Shown: piece by piece, positions 33,053 to 47,187 of the stretch
Numbering within the stretch: position 1 is the stretch's first letter
How the letters are laid out: every line of letters starts with the position of its first letter
NCBI GenBank assembly: GCA_963965975.1
Contig: OZ014413.1
Span: forward strand, 1,676,501-1,740,500
Direction of reading: 5' to 3'
DNA: 64,000 nt
From: Xestospongia bergquistia
Lineage: Eukaryota > Porifera > Demospongiae > Haplosclerida > Petrosiidae
Position numbers and translations under genes: made by a program
Notes under the pieces: generated by a model
What the model was told of the DNA's origin: nothing
Databases searched by the model: none
The model's input: only the letters and a program-made list of their open reading frames with translations

Positions 33053-36000
33053 ATGGCAGATGTTTCTGAAGAAACTCTCAAAGTCCTTAAAAAGGCTGTT
33101 ATTGATGCCTTCAAGTCTCGATATGCCAATATCAGCTCAACACTTAAAGGATCTTTGAAGACATTTGCCGAAAAAGCATACGCTAATGATTTGATAACTG
33201 AACCTGTGAAAGGAGCTGCTGTCCAGTGCAGTCATGATCGGTACAATAAAAACTTCGCTGATATAATGGACAATTTTGTATCATTACTTGATTTGGGAAA
33301 GAGTGTTGAGGAAGTGCTGAAGCATTATCAACGCTTTATTGAAATTCTTGAAGAGCTTGGTGGACCAGCAGCTATTGCTGGACGAGAATTATCTACTGAG
33401 CTAACCACATTAGCTGGTATGGTATATAAGTATGTACTAATTTGTATTTTGATTTTGCTGTTTTCTTTTTTTTTCTTGTATAGATTTTTTGGATGTTGTA
33501 CGTCTATATAACATACAATTTAACATCCTAATCAGAGAGATTGACGATAGTCTTATCATTGAAATTTCTGGATCTGGTCACATAGACAACTATACTGAAG
33601 TAGGTCATGGTCTAAATTTATCAAAGGACACAATGGAAAGTATTAAAAAAGACAAGAAAAATGACAAAGAAAGGAAGATTGGAGTTCTGTGCGCATGGAA
33701 AAAGAAGAAATGTAATACTGCTACCTATTTGGAACTGATAAAAGCCTTTTTAAAAATAAAAAAAACAGTTGTTGCAGAATTCGTTTTGAAATATCTTTCT
33801 AAGAAAAGAGAGCCACAGCAATCATACGATTTAGTTTGTGATAATCTTAAGCCACAAAAGGCATATGATAACTGGGATGACATGACAGAGAGTGAGAAAG
33901 AGGCAGTTCGAAATAAACTTATGGATGAGAATTATGATGTTCGTGAAGCTTATGCAAATTTTGTTAGTCAACTCATGGATTCACTTACAGACCGCAAAAT
34001 TAATCCAATGACTATTCCATCAATTGTCCAAAGTTTTGGTCACTCAGAAGGCAGTCAGGAACATCCTATAGTGTTTGAGTTTCATAAAGATGACAGTATT
34101 GCTGCTGTGTTTTTTGAGTTATCCAAGCACTGCTCATGGTTTAACTATGAGTTATTTAAGGTTATTGTGAAGATTAAAGGCAATGAGGCTGAAAAGCAAT
34201 ACTTGAAAACATATGAAGATGACCATCTTGTTCCTTATTTAAAACGTTCTATATTTGAGATACCATTTTCTTCCACTCAAACTCAATGTCAACGCACACA
34301 TCTTGCCTTTAAAGTGTCTAAAGATCTTTGTACCACTGGAAGAGAAGTAAAATCTATTCAAAGAAATCTTGCAAAGTTATTGGGTTTTCAAAATAGTGCT
34401 CTCTTGAATTTTGAAAATTATAAGGAGGGCTGCATTGACTTTATATTTAGTCTTCCTAAACTGGTATTAGATAAACGTTTCCCTAAATCTCGTGTCTGGA
34501 CATATCTTAAGTGGGAACAATCAAGAAATTGTTATAAAGTGGATGCTGATCTACTTACTGTTCTGTAAGGACATTGCTCTTCAAATTCATTATTTTTCCT
34601 TTAAAATCTAGATCACATTCTGAAAAACCAGAAGTAGCAATTCTTACGAAGATGCTACAGGATGTTGTTAAACTGCAAACTCTATCATCATCAGGAGGTG
34701 ATTTATTAACTTATAACATTTAGACAATATTGTTGCTTAAAAAATGACTGAATTTAGTTTCTTGTAAGTCTAAATTTTTTTGATAACTGGATATATGACT
34801 GCATTTTTATAAGGATTTAAAGCTTGTGGCTCTATATGTACTTCTATACAAAAATTAATCAGCTAATTTAATTAATATACATTTATACAGGTCATATATA
34901 TGTAGCAAATTATTTTGATGTAAACTGAAAGTAAACATTGTACTGTTTTGATTATTAATATACTATTGGATCGACTCTTTACATTTATTCATTTTGATAA
35001 TACATTATTAATGGCACAGTACAATCTTTACTTTCAGTCTACATAAATTAAATAATTACATATAACCTGTATAACTAACTGTATGTTTGTTAAGTCAATC
35101 AATTACTTTTTATAATGATATCACCTACACAGTGGCAGTGCCTATGTAGGGATGGCCCAGATTATCCATTGAAATGTATCAGCAGAAAGCAATGAATATC
35201 TCACTCAGAACTAATTAAAATCTTTCACTTAAATACTATTGGTGTAGTATTGTTGCATTCTATATGTTATTATGTAGAGATGATACATTGTCATTCCCTA
35301 CTATCTTGTCTGCATTCTTTGTATTCGAATGATATTCGCTATCCTTACATTTACTTCATTTTTAGAAAACATTTTTATGTACTTGTATATTATTCTTTCT
35401 TAGCAAAGGAGCCTAGCCAAAAAGTGCTCACTCCAAAATCAATCCCTAGCCCCTTGAGTCAAGTAAGTAGAAGTGTACTACCATGCAGTGTCAATACAAA
35501 TAATTGTTTTTATATGTTAAATGTGAATTATTGATTTTTATAGCATCTTAGATCACCACATACAATTTCACAAACCAAAGTCATGATCAGCCCAGTGATT
35601 TTTCAAAATCCACCAAAGACTATGACAACAGTTCAAGCTCAGAAAGTTAAGAGCTCTCAAGCTCCACCTAAAGACGATATGATGTTATCAGTTAATTTGG
35701 AAAACTACAGACGAAAATTTAAAGCCCTGCTCTTTTATGAGGAAGAAGAACATGTTAAAATTCTACATGTAAAGTAAGTCTACTTGCAGTTATCATTATT
35801 TCATGTAGCTGTTTTAGGTGTGATGGTCAATATAAGCTTACTGCTATTCATCAACAACAGATCCCATCAAGAAAACCTAATGAATCCTATAGCATGTATG
35901 CTTACCTTGATGGAATGAGTGCAAATCAGATAACATATGCTCTGCAAGCAAGTAGTCACGCAGTCATCACAATATGTGATATTCCTCAAGTCAAATTTCA

Positions 36001-39000
36001 CGCTATGTTTTTAAACTGCAATTATCGCTCAGCTACTGAAAAACTTTATATTGGTTTTAACACAACAAATGAAAGCATATTTTCTGATGTATTGAATGCT
36101 CAAGTACAATTTGAAGTAAACCACTCCTATTTTAAGAATTTGAATGCAATTATCAGTCAAATATCTAATGAAGCTTTAAAAAGAATAATTCCTAATCAAG
36201 AAGACTTCAGCAAAGGCCTGGATCTTAGACGAATACCAAAAATAAGATCTTCACAACTTAAGCTAGATAAGGACCAATTTCGTTGTTTGCAAACAATGCT
36301 CTTTAGTCGATCATCAGCTCCTGTTTTAATACCTGGTCCATTTGGTTCTGGGAAGACTCGTCTCCTAGCTGTTGCTGCCCAAGAAATATTACGTTATAGT
36401 GAAGAGAAGAAAGAAGATGGTCATGTTCTTATTTGCTGTTATCAACAAGACTCAGCAGATGTCTTCATGAACGAATATTTCCTTAAACAACAAGGAACTC
36501 TGCATGATGTTGAAGTCATTCGTGTAACTACTAAGCAGCGCTTAACCAATTTGAAAGTTGACACTTGTTTTGTCACTGTTTCTGACTTTAAAAAGTATTT
36601 TCATGTTTACCAAAGCAAAAAACATGTTATTTTTGTAACAACTTGTGGTCTTGCATTGTGGATGTCTGATGTTGCTAAAAATTATTTCACTCATATTTTA
36701 ATTGATGAAGGAGCACAAACAAGAGAACCAGAGACCATTGCACCACTTATTATGGCAAATAAGGATACACGTATTATAATAGCTGGTGATGCTCAACAGG
36801 TATAGTATGATGTATAAATATCTTCATCTAAATACATTGTGCATTAGGTTGGTCCCAAACTTGTGGTATTAGGTGATGAACCACAACAACATGGTTTAGG
36901 GGTGTCTTTATTGCAGAGATTACATGAACAATATAAAGAGTTTGGTGGTAGTGCACTTGAATATGTTGTCTCATTAAATTGCAACTATCGTTGTCATAGT
37001 GAATTGCTAAATCTGTCTTCAACTTTATTTTATGATTCTTCCTTAGTATCATATGCTGACAACAAGTGCCATCCTGCTTTTCAGTATCCTCTCATGTTTA
37101 TTTGTTCCAGATTTGACAGCAACATTCCTACTTCTCCAGAAAGTCTAAGTGAAGCTTTGATAATTCTTGATGAAGTGAAGGAACTTTTGAAGTATGAAGA
37201 CTGGCACATAGAAGATGTTTGTATTATGGCAGCTAGCAGAAATCAGGTAATGTGACAATAACAATGGCTGTAATGAATTACTGCTTTATTATACAGGCTA
37301 ATTTGATTCAAAGAGAGATTTTTAAATCTATGGTTTATGATTGTTTGAGAGGTGTGAAAGTTTGTACAAGCTTTCAAATGCAAGGTTTATTAATGTAACA
37401 TATAACTTTAAAAATGACAATTTTTTAAAGGTTTGGAGTATTCACTTCTATTTATCAGTACTGTGGAGAGTTTAGAGCTCTCAGGAAGGCCTTTTGATGT
37501 GTTAAAAAGCTTTTGTCATCCTGCTGTATTTAACACAGCAATTACAAGATCACAATCACTTGTTGTAGCTATTGGTAATCCTTTAGTTTTAATGATGTCT
37601 GAAGCTACAATAGATGAACCAAAATGGTGTTGGAGAGAATTTCTCTCAAGATGTATGGCTAAAAATACTTTTATGGTTTCCAATAATCTTGAAAATCCTA
37701 ACGATAAAGTTAGAGATCAATTTCAAAGAATATTAGAAAGCCGACAAACTTTGGGTAGGTATATGAAGTAATTTTAACTCAAAGTTTTTCTTTATTATTA
37801 GAAACAGCAGCTTTATTTCATAATGAAATTGAGCTTCCTACAAATCCATCATTAATGCTTACAACTCATTCTGAAATAACCTCAGCAAGTCGTGTCCATA
37901 CATTGACTACAAATGACATTCCTCCATCAAAGCGTGCTCTTGCTAGTGAAGAGACAGAAGTAAAGCAATGTAAACAGAAGAAAAGGAATCGTAAGAAATC
38001 AAGAAAAACCAAACCAAAGTCAGATGTGTTTGAATACAAGATGAGTGATACTACACCAACAAACTTTGAACCACCACTTAAAGAGGACATACAAGAAGAA
38101 TGTAAGGAAACCAAGGACCAAGATGAAACACCAGCACTGTTACCTTGTATGTTAAAGAGACAGCCATCACAGTCAAAAAAATATAAGTCTATCCCACCTG
38201 CAATGGTAAGCAATTTAAGTATATATTTTTATCCAGACAGCACTTCCTCATTAATAGACTATTGAAGATGTCCTACCATCTTCATTTAAAAACCGAACAG
38301 AAGCATTTCAAAAGCCCGGTCAAGCTCATCACAAAGTGAATGTTCCTCATGAAAGTAGCTATAGTAAGCAGAAGAAAGTTGGGGATGAAGAATCAGTTAA
38401 GACAAAAACTAACTCCATGGAGGTTTCTTCTTTCAGTACTATTCAGACTTCACCCACGAGCCATGTCCCACCTTCTAACCAAGACAAATTACCAGTACAA
38501 GAATTGAATAAAACTTCTTCAAAAGAACACTTTGTAGGATCACAGAAGAGAAGACCTAAAGAAATAGTAAGCATTAACTAATTGTATTCACAACTCATTC
38601 GTTTATTTATAGACACTTGAAGATGTGATACCATCTTTTGTTGTTGACTTTAAGGCAGAAGCTAAAAAGCTATCTTTCCAAAGGCCTGCAATCAATGAAC
38701 TACAAGGAAAAGCTTTTAAACATAAGCACAGAGCATTAGATAAAGAGTTGTTGGAAACTCCTCTTGATAGAAAGCATTACAAAAAAAAGTTTCATCAACT
38801 TTTATGTCGAGAAGAAGAAGAGCATGATAAAGTTCTTGCATCTAGGTAATAAAATGACATATTAACAATATGAATATATTGTTCTCTATTAGATGTGATG
38901 GTGAATACTCTATAACTATTTTTCCTCCTAACTTCGTACCAGAATGGTTACAGTATCCTCATGACCAAAAGCATGTACAATTTGGATTAATTTCTGGGGG

Positions 39001-42000
39001 CAAGCTCAATGGTGATAGGGTATTATATGCTAAACAATGTAGTGCAGAAAGAGAGAGTGTTGTTTTACACCTCACCAATTCAAAAATAAAGGCTGACATA
39101 ATAACTGGAAGTACACCAAAGAAAAGAGGTGTAGATGTGCTATTATTAGCGTTCACTATTGGAGAAATATCTAAGTTAACAAAAAAGAATGAAACTGAAT
39201 TAGCTGACCCAGTGTTTGTGAGTTTCACACTAAAGTGGTCTTACTTTGACAATCTTCATAAAGCTATTGATCAATTACCTTTAGAGGTTCTTAATAGGAT
39301 TGTACCAGTTTGTAAGGATGACTTCACTCATACTTCTCTTAGTGTGAAGTTATGCCAGCCTGATTCTAAGTTAATACAACTTGATGATTGTCAAATGAAA
39401 GCATTAGCAACTATAATGAACTGTGACTTTCGTAAATCTCCTGTTTTAGTTATTGGTTCATTTGGAACTGGTAAAACACGACTGTTAGCTCGTACAGCAT
39501 GGCAAATTTTGGTGGATAATTGTGATTCACGTGTCCTCATCTGTGCTCATCATCAATCCTCTGCTGATTCATTTATTAATAAATACTTTGGAATGATGTC
39601 AAGAGAGATATGGTGCTTTCGTGTTATACCTAAAGAGAGTTACAAGTCAAGACAAGAGTATAAGCAGTATAAATCACATTATATTACAGCTAATGAAATA
39701 TGTATACAGCAACCAAAGAAAACTCGTTTGGTTGTTACAACATTGTTAACCTCTCTCCACCTCTTTGATTGCATTAGGAGAGGAGACTTTCCAGAATTCA
39801 CCCATATACTACTTGATGAAGGTGCACAGACTCGTGAACCAGAGTCCATTGCTCCACTGTGCTTAGCTAATAGCAGGACTAAGATTGTAATTGTTGGAGA
39901 CCACAAACAAGTAAATTAAATATAATAATTATCTGATGAATCTACCTTTTTCATCTGTAGGTTGGCCCTGAAGTACTTGTCTTGGGTCGTTTGGCACGAC
40001 AAAATGACTTAAAGATATCACTTCTTGAGAGACTACACAGTACATACACAAAAGAACTCTCAGGATATTCCAAAAAACATAGAGCTACACTTCTCACTAA
40101 TTATCGTTGTAGTCATGCCTTGCTTTCATTACCTTCTTATCTTTTTTATAACTCAGCATTGGTAACAGAAGCAAAATCTTCCCATTCTAAAGCTCTTCAT
40201 TTTTTATGTTCAAGCTTGAACAATGATTCCCTAAAAGTAACTGCTAGTCAGAATGAACTGGAAGCAGATATCCTTTTTAAATATCTAGAAAATTACCAGC
40301 AGACACATGGATGGAAGCCAAAAAGTGTTTGTATAATTGCAGCAACAGGCAATCAAGTAATAAAAATAATATTTAAAACATAATTATTGTTATTTTTCTT
40401 ATTTCTCAGAAATCTTATTTTAGTAAAGAACTTCAACATCAATACAAACATTTAGCATCTTTTGTTGAAGTATTGCCAATCTATCTTATTCAAGGTGAGA
40501 AAATAATTGTAGCTTACAAGAACAGTTGTAATTTTGTGCATTTAGGTTGTGAGTTTGAAGCAGTGTTTTTGAGCACAGCTGAGCCTATAACACCTGAAGG
40601 AGTGCCTACAAACACTACTAAGACTCCATGTAGTCAATCCATCTTTAATACTGTTCTAACTCGTGCTGAGTCACTTGTTGTATGTGCTGGTAATCCATTC
40701 CTATTAATGAAGATAGAAAAACAATATGAACATTCTTGTTGGAAGGAATACATCAGGAGATGTATAATATCAAAAACATTTCATGTTCCACAGATAGTAT
40801 CTACAAGTGTAGAAAATGTTGAGAAGTCTTTAAAAGAACTGCAACATAAAATTTTTTCTACTAGTGATATTATAAGTGATGCAGAAGAAGTAACAAAAGA
40901 TAGCATCTTAAAATCATATCAAAAAGCACTTCGAGATATACCACAATATAAAAAATGTAAACTTCAGATTTCACAGGTACAAAGGGAAAGCCGGTGGGGA
41001 ATTGTAGAAATCAAGGATAACGAGACCAAAAGTAGCACTAGTGAAGAAGAAGCAATAGAATGCGAATTATCTATAATAAATCCACGCTATGCCAAAGCTA
41101 TTCCTCTTGATTCATCAAAACATACTAAACCAATTATAATTAATGGCTTTAATCACAGAAAGGGTGCATTTGATGGCGATATAGTTGGTGTTAATGTGTT
41201 TTATAGAAATGATAACAAAGAGTATGGGAAAGTTGTGTGTGTAAAAGAAGCAAGGCACCCAACCAAGTATGTTTGCAAAGCTGACCAATACAATGTTATT
41301 TACTTTTATCCTCTTGATAAATCAGTGCCCAGTATCGTTAACTTGCCAAAAATATCTAGAGAACATTTAGAATATCATAATGACGTGTGTGCTGACTATA
41401 TTACAGTTTTCAAAATGTCATCTTTACAGTCTGATCATCTTCCACAAATTAAAGAATTGGTTCCATCTGATCTAGCTCAAAATCTATTATTTGTTGTCCA
41501 GGTTCTTGGGTGGTCACCAAAATATTGGAAGCCACTTGGAGCAGTAATAGAAGTATTGCCTTGTACCTCCAATCTTTTTTTCACTGAAAGGCTCTTTAGG
41601 ATTGTTCATGATATTGATGATACTAAGGAACCTGATGTTAGTGCTGCTACACTACAAACATCAACATTGCAGCATGTGGGTCTACATTATGATCAAGCAT
41701 TTACTATTGATTCTCCAGATTCATTAGTTCTTGATGATGCCATTAGCTTGGTTCCTTTACAAGACAAGAACACTTACAAATTGGCTGTACTTGTTACTGA
41801 TGTTGCCAAATACATTTCTGAAGATGATGAACTTGATAAATTTGCTCGAAAAAGAGGGACATCTGTTTACGGTGGAAACAATGTTGTCCATATGTTGCCA
41901 CAAGATGTAGCTATACAAATGTTTAGTCTTAATTATAATACAACACGAGATGTATTAGCAGTAACAGCAATTGTGATGGTAAAAGAAGAAATAACTATAG

Positions 42001-45000
42001 TTTGCAATGGTCCTGAAAAGGCACATGTTACATCTCAAGCTCGTTTGACTTATGAATCTGCTCAGAATTTATTGGATGCCAAACCAATTGAGGATGATGA
42101 AATTAACAAGTGCATAAATGACTTTGATGCCAAAAGAAAAGACATGTGTATGACTAAAACACTTAAATTACTTTTAAAAATAGCGATGCATCTTCAAGCA
42201 AATCGATTGGGATATGGTGTGTTGGACACAGATGAAAGCAAGAATGATTCATGGCAGTCTCATCTCCTTGTTACAGAGCTAATGATTTGGGCCAATTCAA
42301 AGATAGCTGAGTATCTAAGTGAAAACCTAGGAATGGCACTGTTACGAAGCAGTTACCACCACTATCAGAAAATCTAGCTAAATTTAGAGAACGTTTTAAA
42401 AATACATTGGATTACTCGTTAGCACTTAGAAAATATTCTCAATCAGAAAAAGTGCAAAGAAAACTGTTGATTATTGGAGATTTTCTAGTCCACTTTTTTA
42501 AAAATGCCTATAAAAATTGTGACCAGAAAGGCATCATTTGGGCTTTGTCAAATGATCATTTATATCCTCAACTCTCTCAAATTCATGCTGAGTTAAGAAA
42601 GATTAATCAACGATCTGAATATATTTCAGCTAAATTAGAAGAGGCAACTGATGACTGCAAACATACTTTTGCACATCATAGCCTACAAGTTGATACATAT
42701 ACTCATTTCACTTCTCCAATCCGACGTTACTTTGACATATTAGTACAAAGATTAGTTGTAGCATTACTTGATAGTGCTGACATCAACTACACTCATAAAG
42801 AGCTACAGGATATATGTCATCATCTTAATTTGAAAGCAAAAATGGCTAAGAGATATGAGCAGAGCATTTGTAGAGCAGTTCTAGCAAAAAACTGTGAAAA
42901 TTCACTAATTAAAGCACAAGCTTTTGTGTCAGAATCTTTTAAAAAAGTCAGGAACCAAGTTTATCAGTTGTATGTTCCTTCAGATGATTTCACTTCCATC
43001 TTGGATGAAGATACTCAATTTGAATATTCTGACTTGAACATAAATCGATGTGGTAATGAAAATGAACTAAAATGGCATATTGTATGCACTTCCTTGGACG
43101 ATAGTCATCCACATGACTTACTTTGTGATCCTCGAGTTTCTAAGTTCACTGACTACCGAACATCTGAAAAACCGAGTGGAAGATATTGTTTTATTGAAGC
43201 AAATATATTTTTGTATGATGCAAAAGTATCAGAAGAACCTATTGAGTCAAAGCAAATGACACATGTCAAGTACAAAGCTCCAGTCAACAGCAATACAATT
43301 GAAGTATCCTCTGATGTGTGGGATTTAGCACATCAGTGCTTGATATCTCCTTCACTTGAAAATATTTCTAACTTCATAGAAGTGCTCCCTGACTTACCAT
43401 CTCAAACTAGAATGAACAGTGATTCATTGTACATACAATTTTCAAACAGTCCAGTGGTGATATACGACATTACAAGGACTTTTCAACCCAATGATGTTGT
43501 TAATGTGTGGTTTGGTAAATCATTGAAAGAATCTTTACCTTCCCCAGAATTGCATCTAATGGAAATAGCTCCCACTTTTAGAATTTGTGTTCAACACAAT
43601 CAGAATCCAGTTAAATGCTTTTCTGATGAGCACTTACAGCAAGCATCTCATGACAGCTATGACTCAATTTATGAATATGTTGAGTTATGGAGTAAGGTAC
43701 TAGTGGCTGAAGCTGCCTATGATGGGATCAACACTCAAACGATCTTTCTCATTAAAAATGCTTGCTTAAAATGGCCAAAATTTGACCCTGTATATAATTG
43801 TATTGATGATGTACATTATGAACCAGCTGGTGAATTAACACTGAAGATACCATTCACTAAACTCTATATCTTTGATAACCATAAAATTGTTGCTGGTGAT
43901 TTAGTATGTGCTCGATATGATATTGTAGATGACAATAAGGAGGCTCTCACTGCTGTATTTCACTTTGTCATAACAAGGAAGCAAAAGGATTTTGACACAT
44001 GTTGTTTTTCAATGAAATTTATGGGAAATTATTGTCAGGTGTCAGAAAAATGGAAGTCATTCTTGGATCAGCAATTATTATGTGAAATACAGATTATCAA
44101 AATGCCTGTTTCATTTACGTAGGTTATAAATATAATTATATAACTTACTTTGTGATTTTCCAGTCGAGTTTTCAATTGTCTGCTCGCTCATTGTCATTAT
44201 AATCACACTGAAGTGATAAAGTGGTCCAAACTTGCTAATGAAATTGCCATTGGATTGAATCATTCTTCTTTTCCAAAAAAAGGTTGGTTATTTCTGAAGA
44301 TATATAATTATACAATATATATTGCATTAACATTTCAGTGAACATTGACCAACTATATCTACATGAAGATGATTTTGCTTTAAAACTGTGGAACACAACT
44401 CGCACTTCATTAAATTCTTCGCAGATAAAAGCAATACATCTTGCAATTAGTAACAGATTTCAATTAATTCAAGGACCACCAGGTAAGAATCACAATTTAT
44501 AGAAATATTTTCCATTTAATATTAACAGGAACTGGTAAAAGTGTTGTAGGAGCACATTTGATATACATATTTTCTAAAATGAATGCTGGATCAAATAAAT
44601 GTGTTCTCTATTGTTGTCCTTCAAATAAAGCAGTTGATGTTGTTCATAGTAAGTATGCTTATATTATCAGATAAATTTTTAACTTTTTACATAGAGCAAT
44701 TGAGAGATTTAAATGTATTAAGAAAAAGAAGAAAGCTCTGTATTATTCGTCTTTATGGTCGTGCTCATGAGAAAAAAGATTTTCCTGATCCTTGGCATGA
44801 TAAATTCAAGGTTGAAAATCATCCTGAAGATGAAGATATTGACAGCCATTACTTACCTGAATTGAGTGAAAGTGAATTACATTTGGACAAATTAATGCAA
44901 CAAGAAAAGCTAGAAATGAAATTAGAATATAAGGATCTCCTTGAGAAAGATAAAGATATTCCTATTTCAATACAACAAGAAGAGATGGGATTAGAATATG

Positions 45001-46815
45001 CAGACTTCATTGAGAATGAAGGCATAGCTACCATTTCATTTCAAGATGGCTCCTATGAAAAAGAATATTCTTTTAGTCATGATTTATTCAAAAAGACAAT
45101 AAGTGGTGAACGTACTAAGCAAGATGATATTGATGGTCATTGGTTACCTAAATTAATAGAAGATGCACTGCATCATAAAATACAATGTAATCCAGAAATT
45201 AAAAAGATGAGATTAGAATACAAAGGTCTCTGTGACAAAAATACCATTCCTTCTTCAACTGAACAAAATAGGTAAGCAATTTAATTATTAAACTATTTTA
45301 TGTTCATTTATTGTATAATTACAGGTACAAAAAGGCTATCAAAGATGCAGAGTATAGAGAGTTGCTAAGTGATAATAGCTACGATGTTATTTTGTGTACA
45401 TGCAATGAAACCTGCAGTAGAAGACTACGTAAATTAGCAGAGGAAGGTAGAATAGCTCAATGCATTGTAGATGAGTGTGGTATGGCTAGTGAGCCTGAGA
45501 CCATTGCAGCAGCCAGTCTATGTGATCATGTAGTACTTATTGGAGATCATAAACAACTTCAACCAGTCATCAAATATCACATGGCTAGAGATTGTGGCTT
45601 GGGAAAATCTCTTTTTGAAAGATATGCAGAATCAAGACCAAAATTAATGATAACCTTAAATACTCAGTATCGAATGGTGAGTTTTTATTATTAGAATTGG
45701 TTCTGCAAAGACAAGATTCTCAGTTGTAGTAATCACCATTGTCATAGAAATTTAGCACTAATGATGTGTTTATTTCTTTATTAATGTCATGCGTTTTTTA
45801 CAGCATGAGATGATTTGTAACCCACCTTCAGAGCTTTTCTATAACAAAATACTACAAACAGATAAAAGCATCAAGGAACAGCCACCTTTGAGTGATAACA
45901 TTGATCAGTTTTGGCCATCCAAATCTCCTATTGTTGTTTATGATATTGTTGAAAACTCTCAACCTGGTGATCAACACTTCTCAGGAAAGGTTGATATTCA
46001 TTCAAAATTTAACTACAATGAGGCTTTAAAAGTTGTAAGTCAACTTCCCTGATTCTGATAGTAAATTTTCTGTTATATTTTAGTTGGATGTAATACAAGA
46101 ATTACATAATCACTACAAAGTATCATATGAAAGCATGGCTGTATTAACTCCTTATAAAGCTCAGAAAGAGCTTATCATTAAAATGATGCACTCTGTTCTA
46201 TCACTTAAGGCTGAAACAACTAAGCTAAAAGTTGCAACTATTACTGATAGCCAAGGTAATGTTACACTAATCTCACTATTCTATTGCTTTGTTATTTAAT
46301 AGGTGATCAGTATGATATTGTAATACTAACAACTGTACGCTCATTACCAACTGAAGATATCATCAATCCTGAAGTAGTTCAACCTGATCGCAAATGGATG
46401 ACAGATAATCTTGGATTTCTCACAGATGCACATCAAATTAATGTAGGCATCACTCGCGCCAAATATGGCTTAATTATCATTGGTAAGTTCTTTATTATAA
46501 TAGCTCCATTTGATTGTTAATACTGGCAATTTTATACATTACAAGACTGAGTTGATAATATCATAAATACTGGGAGCATTACTGCATTGACTGTATATAT
46601 GCTAAAGAGCATTTAGAAATTCTATATAAAATTAATACCTTTATTTGTTAAATTATATTGACAAAAAGTTTGTATTTTTTCTTTTTTTTACAGGTAACAC
46701 AACTTTGCTGAAGTATGACAAAACATGGAAGGACCTACTTGAGATATATGAAGGGTATGGCTGCATTAAATATGGAACTGATCTCTCAAAAAGTCAATTA
46801 AATAGATTATTATAA
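33053..46815 (+). CDS. Gene D: giant HELZ2-like protein with Death domain, three helicase cores and an RNB nuclease domain
   Basis: 25 exons join in phase: 33053-33416, 33484-34564, 34612-34697, 35404-35462, 35544-35773, 35818-36799, 36848-37246, 37297-37384, 37431-37754, 37802-38205, 38258-38566, 38613-38845, 38893-39910, 39961-40356, 40410-40494, 40546-44118, 44164-44282, 44339-44482, 44529-44648, 44695-45271, 45325-45676, 45804-46034, 46084-46255, 46303-46482 and 46694-46815; about 3,880 residues. Order: helical N-domain, Death domain (about residues 138-228), ELKPQ-like module, helicase 1 (GPFGSGKT near 36335, DEGAQ), basic linker, helicase 2 (GSFGTGKT near 39454, DEGAQ), RNB domain (about 41690-42930, with SPIRRYFDILVQRLV), and a third UPF1-type helicase (GPPGTGKS split by an intron at 44482/44529, DECGM, LNTQYRMHEMI). 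Vertebrate HELZ2 is known to combine two helicase regions with a central RNB 3'-5' exoribonuclease. One base is missing near 42349, giving a stop at 42375-42377; the rest of the RNB domain stays open in the next frame. Confidence 0.82.
41690..42930 (+). other. RNB (RNase II-type) exonuclease domain inside gene D
   Basis: The catalytic block reads TIDSPDSLVLDDAISL (near 41704-41751). RNase II family enzymes use four aspartates in the pattern D-x5-D-x-D-D; here the first, third and fourth are present and the second is valine. Downstream come the expected KRGTSVYGGNNVVHMLPQD block and HFTSPIRRY with the conserved arginines. The one-base deletion near 42349 falls where the family has a basic residue followed by Q-x-P-P, and the flanking sequence supports a lost base rather than a split gene. 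Confidence 0.75.
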
Positions 46816-47187
46816 TTGCCAATGAAAGTAGATTTTAGATATATGAGATAGATAGATATATTTACATTTGTTTGCTATAAGTATATGATAACAAGCACAC
46901 ATTGTTAGGTGCTATAATACATACTAATTGTTGACATAATGAACAACTAAATATTATTAGTTATTAGTCTCAATTATAACAATTTTTATTTATTTTAATA
47001 TTAATTTAGTAGACTAAAATTAATAGGCACAAATATTTTTAACATTAACTGTCCAGATAAAAGACCACGTGACCGGTATAATTATAGCTAAAATGTCCTC
47101 TATGTCTCATGTGTAACACAAAATGCACACGTTAAAATTCTACTTTCCTCCCTCCGTCCCACCATAGTCGATCTACACCACTATCAC
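46816..47187. other. Intergenic, nothing recognised
   Basis: 3' flank of gene D and 5' flank of the next relic. AT-rich; contains ACCACGTGACC near 47064 but no gene. Confidence 0.4.

Noticed and set aside
35250-35534. Separate small gene at the gene D intron/exon border
   Set aside because: Most of it is intron; only 35404-35462 fits as a phase-compatible exon of gene D.
37866-38213. Minus-strand 115-residue frame
   Set aside because: Antisense to the basic linker exon of gene D, whose low complexity keeps the opposite strand open.
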